Assembly: GCF_900177405.1 (NCBI RefSeq)
Contig: NZ_LT840185.1
Coordinates: 1,913,501-1,977,500 of the forward strand
From: Allosphingosinicella indica
Lineage (GTDB): Bacteria; Pseudomonadota; Alphaproteobacteria; Sphingomonadales; Sphingomonadaceae
Direction: 5' to 3'
Length of the DNA stretch: 64,000 nt
In this document: in pieces, positions 7,899 to 15,863 of the stretch
Numbering within the stretch: position 1 is the stretch's first letter
How the letters are laid out: each line of letters starts with the position of its first letter
Notes under the pieces: model-generated
Seen by the model: the letters and a program-made list of their open reading frames with translations, nothing else
Databases searched by the model: none
What the model was told of the DNA's origin: nothing
Made by a program: the position numbers and the translations under genes

Positions 7899-9869
7899 CT
7901 ATTTGCCCTGGCAGACATTCTGGTCGTTCGTGCCGATGAACGGCGCGAAGGGGCAGGCGATGAAGGTGAGCTGCTGGCCCTTGGGCTTGAGCTGATCCGA
8001 GCGGATGTTGAGCGCGGCGTTGCCGATTCCGCCCAGTTTCTTCGACGCATTGTCGAGGCCGAGGAAGGCGATCATGTCGCTCTGGTCGTCGCCATCGCCG
8101 GACGAGGCGACCGCGCCGATGAGCTGGCCGCCGCGATAGATGGGCACGCCGCCGGCGAAGAGCGTCAGACCGTTGTTGATGCGGTTGAAGCCGGGGCGCA
8201 CTTCGGGTGACCGGGTGCAGGTCTGCGGCACGTCGGTCGGGCTCGCGCCGAGCACGAAGCCGACGTGCGCCACGATGTCGGGCGTGATCAAAGTCGACTG
8301 CAGCCCCGTCGAGAAGATGTTGAACCGTTCGGCCGGGATCGACAGCGGCCCCGGCTCGGTGCCGACTTGGCCGTCCGGATAGAAGGGCCGCGCGAGATTG
8401 CCGACCGCGCGGACGGAAAAGGCGGTCTTGCCGGTCAGCGCCGTCGGATCGCCCAGGAAGTTGCGGAACGCGCCGACATATTGCTGCACCGCCGGATTGG
8501 GGTTCGCCTGCAGATCGCCGGCCGCGGCCGGGTTGGAGAAGAAGACGGTGGTGCGCGCCTTCTGCGGCACTGCGTCGATCGCGTCGACCAGCGCGTCCGG
8601 CCCGCGGACGAGGCCGAGGATCTCGCCGAACGTATCGACGACGACGATCGTGTTCTGCGCGCGATTGTCGACCGGGCGGCGGACCTGCGCGCGCGCGCGG
8701 CGCTGGATGTCGAACGCCTCGACCAGGATCGTGCGGACTTCGGTTTCGCTGAGCGGTTGGCTAACCGCCGCGGCGTCGGTGCCGGCGCGCGGCGGGTAGC
8801 GGTTGTTGCCGAAGCCGTCGCTCACCACCCAGATATCGGAATCGCTATATTCGCTGGTCTTGGACGGGCGGATGCCCGACGCTTCCGATCCGTAGACCGT
8901 GCCCGGCTGGATGCCGAACGCGGCGTCATAATAGCCGCGGACCGATACGAGATTGCCGACGCTGCCGTTGATCGACGCGAAGGCGGGCGCGGTGCCGCTG
9001 CTCTTGAAGTCGTTCGGCGTCGCGTCGGACCAGCGCAGCAGCGTGCCGTCGATGCTGATCCGGTCGGCGCGGATGATCGGGTTCGGCTCGAACCCCCGCG
9101 TCGCCGCCAGCGCGATGATCTCTTCTTTGCTGTTGTCGTTGTCGCCATATTCGGTGTCGAGGCCGTAGACGCCGTCGCCCACCACCGCGACCGAGCCGAC
9201 CACCGCGCCGTTCTTGTAGAGCGGGAAGGCGCCCGGATCGGCGCCGACGCCCAACGGACCGCGCTTGGTGCCGATGAAGCTGTCGGGCTGGCCGTAGCCG
9301 ATGAACCGGCGCGACACGTCCGAGCAGGGAAGCTGGCTGAACTGCACGCTGAACAGCGGCCCGCTCTCCAGCCCGCGCGTCAGGCGAGAGGGCGGGAAGG
9401 TCTCCTGCACGATGTCGTTGGCGGTGCGGCTCGAGAAGGCGCCGCCCACCGACGAGAAGTAGGAAGAGGTCAGCGCCTTGGAGATGCCGCCCGCCAGCGC
9501 CGCCGGTGCCGGAAGCTGGAGGTTCTGGAGATCTGTGTTCTGCCCGTTCGGCGCGGGCGGGATGCGCAGCGTCAGGTTAGCGCCGTTCATCACGAACACG
9601 GCGAGTACGTTGCCGACGCGGTCGATGACGACGAAGCCCGAGGGCTGGCCCTGCGCCTGCGCTTCCGCCACGCCTTGCGAGATCACCTTCTCGATATCAC
9701 TGACCGTAAGATTGGTGAATGCGGGCACCTGGAAAACGGTCGACGGTCCAGGCGTCGGGGCCGGGGTTGGTGCGGGGGTGGGGGCGGGAGACGGGGAACC
9801 GCCGCCGCCACCCCCGCACGACGCGAGCAGGAGCGAAGCGATCGCGACGAAACTGGCCGCATTACGCAT
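7899..9869 (-). CDS. Lipoprotein with two GlcG/HbpS-like domains
   Basis: The N-terminus has a lipobox, LLLAS followed by C18, then a run of Gly and a Pro/Thr/Ala linker, so the protein should be lipid-anchored in the cell envelope. Two domains of the GlcG/HbpS (PF03928) type follow. Each has the pattern of a VVD-x-x-G strand, seen as FVVIDRVGNVLAVFV and IVVVDTFGEILGLV. A later Gly-rich segment resembles GGVPIYRGGQLIGAVASSG. Some family members bind haem or corrinoids, for example HbpS. Placed between cytochrome genes, a haem-binding or chaperone role is attractive but unproven. At 656 residues it is several times longer than single-domain GlcG. The gene starts 2 bases past the upstream stop. 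Confidence 0.8.
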   Translation of the reverse strand: MRNAASFVAIASLLLASCGGGGGGSPSPAPTPAPTPAPTPGPSTVFQVPAFTNLTVSDIEKVISQGVAEAQAQGQPSGFVVIDRVGNVLAVFVMNGANLTLRIPPAPNGQNTDLQNLQLPAPAALAGGISKALTSSYFSSVGGAFSSRTANDIVQETFPPSRLTRGLESGPLFSVQFSQLPCSDVSRRFIGYGQPDSFIGTKRGPLGVGADPGAFPLYKNGAVVGSVAVVGDGVYGLDTEYGDNDNSKEEIIALAATRGFEPNPIIRADRISIDGTLLRWSDATPNDFKSSGTAPAFASINGSVGNLVSVRGYYDAAFGIQPGTVYGSEASGIRPSKTSEYSDSDIWVVSDGFGNNRYPPRAGTDAAAVSQPLSETEVRTILVEAFDIQRRARAQVRRPVDNRAQNTIVVVDTFGEILGLVRGPDALVDAIDAVPQKARTTVFFSNPAAAGDLQANPNPAVQQYVGAFRNFLGDPTALTGKTAFSVRAVGNLARPFYPDGQVGTEPGPLSIPAERFNIFSTGLQSTLITPDIVAHVGFVLGASPTDVPQTCTRSPEVRPGFNRINNGLTLFAGGVPIYRGGQLIGAVASSGDGDDQSDMIAFLGLDNASKKLGGIGNAALNIRSDQLKPKGQQLTFIACPFAPFIGTNDQNVCQGK

Positions 9870-9871
9870 GA

Positions 9872-11257
9872 TTAACGAAGCCTCCGGATGGCCGCGGCGG
9901 CGCGGCCCAGGCTCGCGCGGAATTCGCGCGGCTGATAGGTGTTGGGATCGCGCACCGCGCGGTAGGCGCCGTTTACGTCGGCGCGGATGGAATCGGCGGT
10001 GCGATCGTTGATGTAGCCCGACGCGACGAGCGCCGAGAGCAAAGTGTCGGTCGCCATCACCGCCTGCACGCTGCCCGCATAATCGGTGAAGCGCGGGCTG
10101 ATCGCCTCGCTGGTGATGCTGTCGACGATCGCAAAGGTCGCCTCGCGGCTGAAGGCGCCGCCGTCAAACGCATTGCCGAGCGCACGCACCGTATCGCGCA
10201 AAGTGCCGGCTGCCGCCACCGCCGATGCGCGGTCCTTGGCGAGCGCGGCGTGGAAATTGCGGCTGTCGCGATCGAAGCGCTGCGCAAGCTGGGGCGCCAC
10301 CACCCGCGCCGCGGCCGAAAGCATGATCATATTCTCGTCGTTATAGGCGGGCATGCCGATCGGGATCGGGCGGCCGGGGTTCGGCACTGCGGTCGGCTCG
10401 AAATTCGGATTGTCCGAGATGCGCCGGTGGCAGGTGTGGCAATCGAAGAAATAGAATTCGGGATAGATGCCCTCGGTGCCGCGCGCCGGATTGACGAACA
10501 GGCCCAGCGACCGCTCCAGCGCCATCGCCTGGCCGACCGCCCAGGTCTCGACGCCATTCGGTCGGCGCTTGCGCTGCAGATAGTCCTTGTCGGTGTTGTG
10601 ATGCTGCTGGAGCGTCGTGAACAGATCGAGCTCGAAGGCGATGCGCGGATGGCCCGCTGCCATGATCCGGTGGGTCACGAACTGGCCCTGGTCTGCGCTG
10701 CCGAAGTGGCAGTCGAGGCACGCGGCGGCGCGAGCCTTCGGCTGGTCGAGCGGGACGAGGCCGCGCGACACGTTGTTCGCATGCGTAGCGCCGACCGCAT
10801 AATGGCTGGAAAGCCAGCCCGATGCCGGGCCGTGGCAGCTTTCGCAGCCGACGCCGTCGGAAAGCTGGAAGCGCCCGCCGCGAGCGCCAGATGGCGCGGG
10901 GGTCGCATGGCAGCCCAGGCACATCGGCGCCGTCGTCGCCTCGCCGATGCCGAGCCGCTGCGCGATCGCGCGCGACCGCGGTTCGGCGAGCACGCGCCAC
11001 GCGCGGCTGTGCGCGCCGGAAGGCGATGATTCGTCCTGCCAGATCATGAGCTCGTCCTGCCGGACGATCGGGCCGTCGGCTTCGGAACGGCCGTGGCAGG
11101 TGGTGCCGCCGCACGTCGCGACGCCGACGAAACTGCCGCTGGTCGTCGGCTGCGCGATCGCCGCCGCGCCGTCAGGACGCCAGACGAGCGCAGCCAGGAA
11201 GGCGAGCAGCACGCCAGCCCCTCCGACCACCATCGCGAGATTGCGACTGCGATTCAT
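9872..11257 (-). CDS. Membrane-anchored pentahaem cytochrome c (cytochrome c554-like)
   Basis: The 461-residue protein has one N-terminal membrane segment (VVGGAGVLLAFLAALVW) that can act as an uncleaved anchor or signal. Four CxxCH sites follow, CLGCH, CESCH, CLDCH and CHTCH, preceded by the spaced site CGGTTCH, in which four residues rather than two separate the cysteines. Conserved His residues such as GAHSRAW and MAAGHPR could be distal ligands. The pattern fits cytochrome c554-like domains. ATG at 11257 is preferred because a G-rich ribosome-binding sequence precedes it; the open frame extends 28 codons further. It is the first gene of the four-gene operon. A membrane-held cytochrome could carry electrons from the quinone pool to the outer-membrane partners; this is inference. 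Confidence 0.85.
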   Translation of the reverse strand: MNRSRNLAMVVGGAGVLLAFLAALVWRPDGAAAIAQPTTSGSFVGVATCGGTTCHGRSEADGPIVRQDELMIWQDESSPSGAHSRAWRVLAEPRSRAIAQRLGIGEATTAPMCLGCHATPAPSGARGGRFQLSDGVGCESCHGPASGWLSSHYAVGATHANNVSRGLVPLDQPKARAAACLDCHFGSADQGQFVTHRIMAAGHPRIAFELDLFTTLQQHHNTDKDYLQRKRRPNGVETWAVGQAMALERSLGLFVNPARGTEGIYPEFYFFDCHTCHRRISDNPNFEPTAVPNPGRPIPIGMPAYNDENMIMLSAAARVVAPQLAQRFDRDSRNFHAALAKDRASAVAAAGTLRDTVRALGNAFDGGAFSREATFAIVDSITSEAISPRFTDYAGSVQAVMATDTLLSALVASGYINDRTADSIRADVNGAYRAVRDPNTYQPREFRASLGRAAAAIRRLR

Positions 11258-11496
11258 GATGCCCCCCGAAAGCCGCTTTGACAGACGCAATGCGGCTGCA
11301 GCTCCCGCGGCAACTATGTTCAACTTGGGCCGCGCTTTCAAGCGACAACTCGCGTTTTGTGCGTGATGACAGCCCGCGCAAAGGCGGATACAGCTATTCG
11401 GCGAGGGGATTGGGGGATCGGGCGCCGTGCCGCAGCAGTCGGTGCGCGCGCTCTTCGCCGGTCCGGCAACAGCAATTGTCAGCGGAGACCGCGACC
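11258..11496. promoter_or_regulatory. Divergent intergenic region between the cytochrome operon and the ThDP enzyme gene
   Basis: These 239 bases separate two genes transcribed away from each other, so both promoters must lie here. A G-rich ribosome-binding sequence for the minus-strand gene sits just after 11257. I could not pick out convincing -35/-10 pairs or a known operator such as an FNR box by eye. Confidence 0.4.
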
Positions 11497-13143
11497 ATGA
11501 CGAAGGCGTCCGATCTATTCATCCAGTGCCTCGAAGAGGAGGGTGTCGAATATATCTTCGGCGTACCCGGCGAGGAGAATCTCGATTTCCTCGACAGTCT
11601 TTCGCGCTCCGACAAGATCAAGCTGATCCTGACCCGGCACGAGCAAGGCGCCGGCTTCATGGCGGCGACTTACGGCCGTCATACCGGCAAGACCGGCGTC
11701 TGCCTCGCGACCTTGGGTCCGGGCGCCACCAACTTCGTCACCGCCGCCGCTTATGCGCAGCTCGGTGGCATGCCTATCTTGATGATTACTGGGCAGAAAC
11801 CGATCAAGAAGTCCAAGCAGGGCCGCTTCCAGATACTCGACGTCGTCGACATGATGGGGCCGATCACGAAATATACGCACCAGCTCGCCTCGGCCGACAA
11901 CATCCCGAGTCGCGTGCGCGAATCCTTCCGTCTCGCGGAAGAGGAAAAGCCCGGCGCCACGCATCTCGAATTTCCCGAGGACATCGCCGAGGAGCAGACC
12001 GATTCGAAGCCGCTGAAGCCGAGCCTCGCGCGCCGGCCGACCGCGGACGAGAAGGCCGTGCGCGCCGCGGTCAAGAAGATCGAATCGGCGAAGGCGCCGG
12101 TGCTGGTGATCGGCGCGGGCGCGAACCGCAAGATGACCAGCCGGATGCTGCTCCAGTTCGTCGAGAAGACCAATATCCCCTTCCTCACCACCCAGCTCGG
12201 CAAGGGCGTGATCGACGAGACGCACCCCAAATTCCTGGGCTGCGCCGCGCTGTCGTCGGGCGATTACGTACACCGCGCGATCGAAGCGGCGGATCTCATC
12301 ATCAACGTCGGCCATGACGTGATCGAGAAGCCGCCCTTCTTCATGAAGAATGGCGGCACCGAGGTGATCCACGTCTCGACCCGCTCGGCCGAGGTCGATC
12401 CTGTCTATTTCCCGCAGGTCGAGGTGATCGGCGACATCGCCAACGCCATCTGGCAGATCAAGGAGGACATCGTCCCCTCGGGCTCCTGGAATTTCGACCG
12501 GATGCTGAAGGCGCGCGCCGCCGAGGTCGAGCACACGAACGGCATGTGCGACGATCAGCGCTTCCCGATCTTCCCGCCGTGCTTGGTGAAGCAGGTGCGC
12601 GAGGCGATGCCGGCGGACGGCATCATCTGCCTCGACAACGGCGTCTACAAGATCTGGTTCGCGCGCAATTATCCGGCGCGCGCGCCCAACACCGTGCTGC
12701 TCGACAATGCGCTGGCGACGATGGGTGCGGGCCTGCCGTCGGCGATGGCCTCGGCGATGGTCTATCCGGGCCGCAAGGTGATGGCGATCTGCGGCGACGG
12801 CGGCTTCATGATGAATAGCCAGGAGATGGAGACCGCGGTCCGCCTGAAACTCAACATCACCGTGCTGATCCTCAACGACAACAGCTACGGCATGATCCGC
12901 TGGAAGCAGGCGAACATGGGCTTCGCCGATTGGGGCCTCACTTACGGCAACCCCGATTTCGTCAAATATGCCGAGGCCTATGGCGCCCACGGCCACCGCG
13001 TCGAAAGCGCCGAAGATCTGCCGCGCATCCTCAATGAATGCCTCAACACCGACGGCGTCCACCTGATCGATTGCCCGGTCGACTATTCCGAAAACGACCG
13101 CATATTGAACAAGGAGATCAAGGAACTGAGCGCGAAGGTTTGA
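11497..13143 (+). CDS. Acetolactate synthase large-subunit-like ThDP-dependent enzyme
   Basis: The 548-residue protein has the complete three-domain plan of ThDP enzymes. The N-terminal Pyr domain carries the catalytic Glu, E49 in RHEQGAGF. The central domain carries LVIGAGANRK, and the C-terminal PP domain has GDGGFMM near residue 432 with the following LNDNSYG that binds Mg and diphosphate. It resembles acetolactate synthases that act without a regulatory subunit, and no ilvN follows it. With the aldehyde dehydrogenase next in line, a catabolic 2-oxo-acid or aldehyde route is possible. ATG at 11497 is chosen from the conserved start MTKASDL; the frame extends upstream. The exact substrate is not evident. 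Confidence 0.85.
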   Translation: MTKASDLFIQCLEEEGVEYIFGVPGEENLDFLDSLSRSDKIKLILTRHEQGAGFMAATYGRHTGKTGVCLATLGPGATNFVTAAAYAQLGGMPILMITGQKPIKKSKQGRFQILDVVDMMGPITKYTHQLASADNIPSRVRESFRLAEEEKPGATHLEFPEDIAEEQTDSKPLKPSLARRPTADEKAVRAAVKKIESAKAPVLVIGAGANRKMTSRMLLQFVEKTNIPFLTTQLGKGVIDETHPKFLGCAALSSGDYVHRAIEAADLIINVGHDVIEKPPFFMKNGGTEVIHVSTRSAEVDPVYFPQVEVIGDIANAIWQIKEDIVPSGSWNFDRMLKARAAEVEHTNGMCDDQRFPIFPPCLVKQVREAMPADGIICLDNGVYKIWFARNYPARAPNTVLLDNALATMGAGLPSAMASAMVYPGRKVMAICGDGGFMMNSQEMETAVRLKLNITVLILNDNSYGMIRWKQANMGFADWGLTYGNPDFVKYAEAYGAHGHRVESAEDLPRILNECLNTDGVHLIDCPVDYSENDRILNKEIKELSAKV

Positions 13144-13160
13144 GCCGCCTTCGCTTTGCA

Positions 13161-13188
13161 TGTCATTCCCGCGAAAGCGGGAACCCAG
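13161..13188 (+). repeat. Left inverted end of the GIY-YIG unit
   Basis: This 28-bp REP-like palindrome begins TGTCATTCCCGC and ends GGGAACCCAG. It lies 17 bases after the stop of the ThDP enzyme gene, so it could also act as a transcript-end hairpin. Confidence 0.85.
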
Positions 13189-13201
13189 AAGGGCGTCGCC
13201 G

Positions 13202-13492
13202 ATGGCCCGAACCTATTGGGTGTACATCATGGCAAGCCGCCGCAACGGCACGCTCTATACCGGCGTGACAAGTGACATCGCGCGTCGTGTCATGGAGCAT
13301 AAGAATGGCGCAACGGCCGGCTTCACACAGCGCTACTGTGTTACCCAGCTCGTCCACGCGGAAGGGTTCGAGAATGTCGACGAAGCCCTGGCACGTGAAA
13401 AGGCCGTCAAGAAATGGCGGTGTGCTTGGAAGCTGGAACTGATCGAGAAGGAAAATCCCGGCTGGCGCGATCTGTATGACCAAGTGATCTGA
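13202..13492 (+). CDS. GIY-YIG nuclease superfamily protein, repeat-flanked
   Basis: The 96-residue protein has the short GIY-YIG fold: YWVYIMAS, then LYTGVTSDIARRVMEHK with the catalytic-type Arg, and a later ALAREKAVKKW helix ending in a conserved W-x-x-x-x-x-x-x-I region. Tyr replaces the Gly-Ile-Tyr of the first motif as WVY, common in the YhbQ/UPF0213 group. ATG at 13202 is preferred. An earlier in-frame ATG at 13160 would translate the palindrome as MSFPRKREP, which is a common false extension. It is a stand-alone domain, like proteins found in many copies beside palindromic repeats. Its cellular role is not known. Confidence 0.85.
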   Translation: MARTYWVYIMASRRNGTLYTGVTSDIARRVMEHKNGATAGFTQRYCVTQLVHAEGFENVDEALAREKAVKKWRCAWKLELIEKENPGWRDLYDQVI

Positions 13493-13502
13493 TCGCCGCC
13501 GG

Positions 13503-13530
13503 CTGGGTTCCCGCTTTCGCGGGAATGACA
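13503..13530 (-). repeat. Right inverted end of the GIY-YIG unit
   Basis: This is the exact reverse complement of the left end at 13161-13188. It lies 10 bases after the GIY-YIG stop and 17 bases before the aldehyde dehydrogenase start, so the dehydrogenase leader begins inside or beside it. Confidence 0.85.
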
Positions 13531-13547
13531 TTGAGGAAGTTGGAAGC

Positions 13548-14987
<1,440 letters not shown>

Positions 14988-15010
14988 GGGGAGGACACGC
15001 AAGGCCCAAC

Positions 15011-15096
15011 CGTCACCCTGAATTCGTTTCAGGGTCCATCTTGGAGACGGTCGCGATCGTCATCGACAAGGATGCTGAACCAAGTTCAGCATGACG
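15011..15096. repeat. Paired palindromic (REP-like) element, second type
   Basis: Outer ends CGTCA and TGACG enclose two hairpins: ACCCTGAA with TTCAGGGT (15015-15035) and ATGCTGAAC-caa-GTTCAGCAT (15072-15092). The plan matches 1525-1613 but the core differs. It lies between convergent gene ends and could serve both as a terminator. Confidence 0.75.
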
Positions 15097-15106
15097 GGCT
15101 TCCGGT

Positions 15107-15799
15107 TCAGGCCGCGACGCCGCCCGCTTCCGCCGCACGCTCGTTCGATGCGCGGAGCTTCGCCCGCAGTGCATCTGTGACGCCGCGCTCCAGCGCATGG
15201 CGCACGTCGCTGTGCGTTTCGACATAGGGCCGCAGCACCGAGGCGGGGGCGCACCAGAAGCGCGCCGGGCCGTCGAGCACCACCGTCGCCGTCGCGCGGT
15301 CGCCGGTCAGGATCGTTACTTCGCCGATCAGATCGCCGGGGCGGATCGATCCGACCTGCTTGCCCTGGCTCAGCACCTTGGCGTTGCCGTCGCTGAGGTA
15401 GAAGAGGTGGGTGACGTCCTCGCCCTCGCGGGTCAGAACTTCGCCGTCGCGGCCGGTGAGCCAGAAGCCCTGATCAAGCAGATGGCGCGCCCGCGGGCGG
15501 GGCAGGGGCGAGAAGACGCCCTTGGCCATCGCCTCCTCTTCGGGCGTGAAGCGGACGCGGCTGCTCTCGATGAAGCGCATCGCCATCAGCAGCATGCTCG
15601 CCGCCAGCAGCAGTCCCCACCAGAAGGCGAGCAACCCGCTGCCGGACACGGCCAGCGCATGGACGAGCCCGACCGCGCCGGCCGCCGCGATGAGCTGGCG
15701 CGAGCGGTCCTGCATCCGCACCACCGCGGCGCCGACCAGCAGCGCGAACGGCAATTGGCCGAGCAGCGCCGCGCCCGAAAAGACCGAACCGTCCGTCAT
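15107..15799 (-). CDS. Membrane protein with C-terminal cyclic-nucleotide-binding domain (Popeye-like layout)
   Basis: The 230-residue protein has three hydrophobic helices in the first 85 residues (for example LPFALLVGAAVV and WWGLLLAASMLLMAM). A cyclic-nucleotide-binding domain covers about residues 90-215. The phosphate-binding cassette is clear: PGDLIGEVTILTGDRATATVV has the GE...ATA pattern that holds the nucleotide phosphate. There is no DNA-binding helix-turn-helix, so this is not a Crp-type regulator. Three helices followed by this domain is the layout of Popeye-domain proteins, some of which bind cAMP. It starts 64 bases after the adhesin stop, on the same strand, with GGGGGGA before its ATG, and may share that transcript. 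A role as a membrane sensor for the cyclase product of the same locus is inferred. Confidence 0.82.
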   Translation of the reverse strand: MTDGSVFSGAALLGQLPFALLVGAAVVRMQDRSRQLIAAAGAVGLVHALAVSGSGLLAFWWGLLLAASMLLMAMRFIESSRVRFTPEEEAMAKGVFSPLPRPRARHLLDQGFWLTGRDGEVLTREGEDVTHLFYLSDGNAKVLSQGKQVGSIRPGDLIGEVTILTGDRATATVVLDGPARFWCAPASVLRPYVETHSDVRHALERGVTDALRAKLRASNERAAEAGGVAA

Positions 15800-15863
15800 G
15801 CATTCCCCCCGATGCCCGCGCGCGTATCATGCGCCGGACGGCGGCGGATGGGAAGCGTCACGC

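Larger units (their letters stand above)
13161..13530 (+). mobile_element. Small unit with 28-bp perfect inverted ends enclosing a GIY-YIG gene
   Basis: The sequence at 13161-13188 is the exact reverse complement of 13503-13530. Each end is itself palindromic around CCCGC-gaaa-GCGGG. Between them lies only one gene, for a GIY-YIG nuclease-like protein. The 370-bp unit sits between two metabolic genes that would otherwise be adjacent, which suggests insertion. No target-site duplication was identified. Whether the unit still moves, or is simply a repeat-associated gene, cannot be told from one copy. Confidence 0.6.

Noticed and set aside
13160-13201. Extension of the GIY-YIG protein by MSFPRKREP...
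   Set aside because: It is the translated palindrome, a frequent annotation error. ATG 13202 gives the family start.
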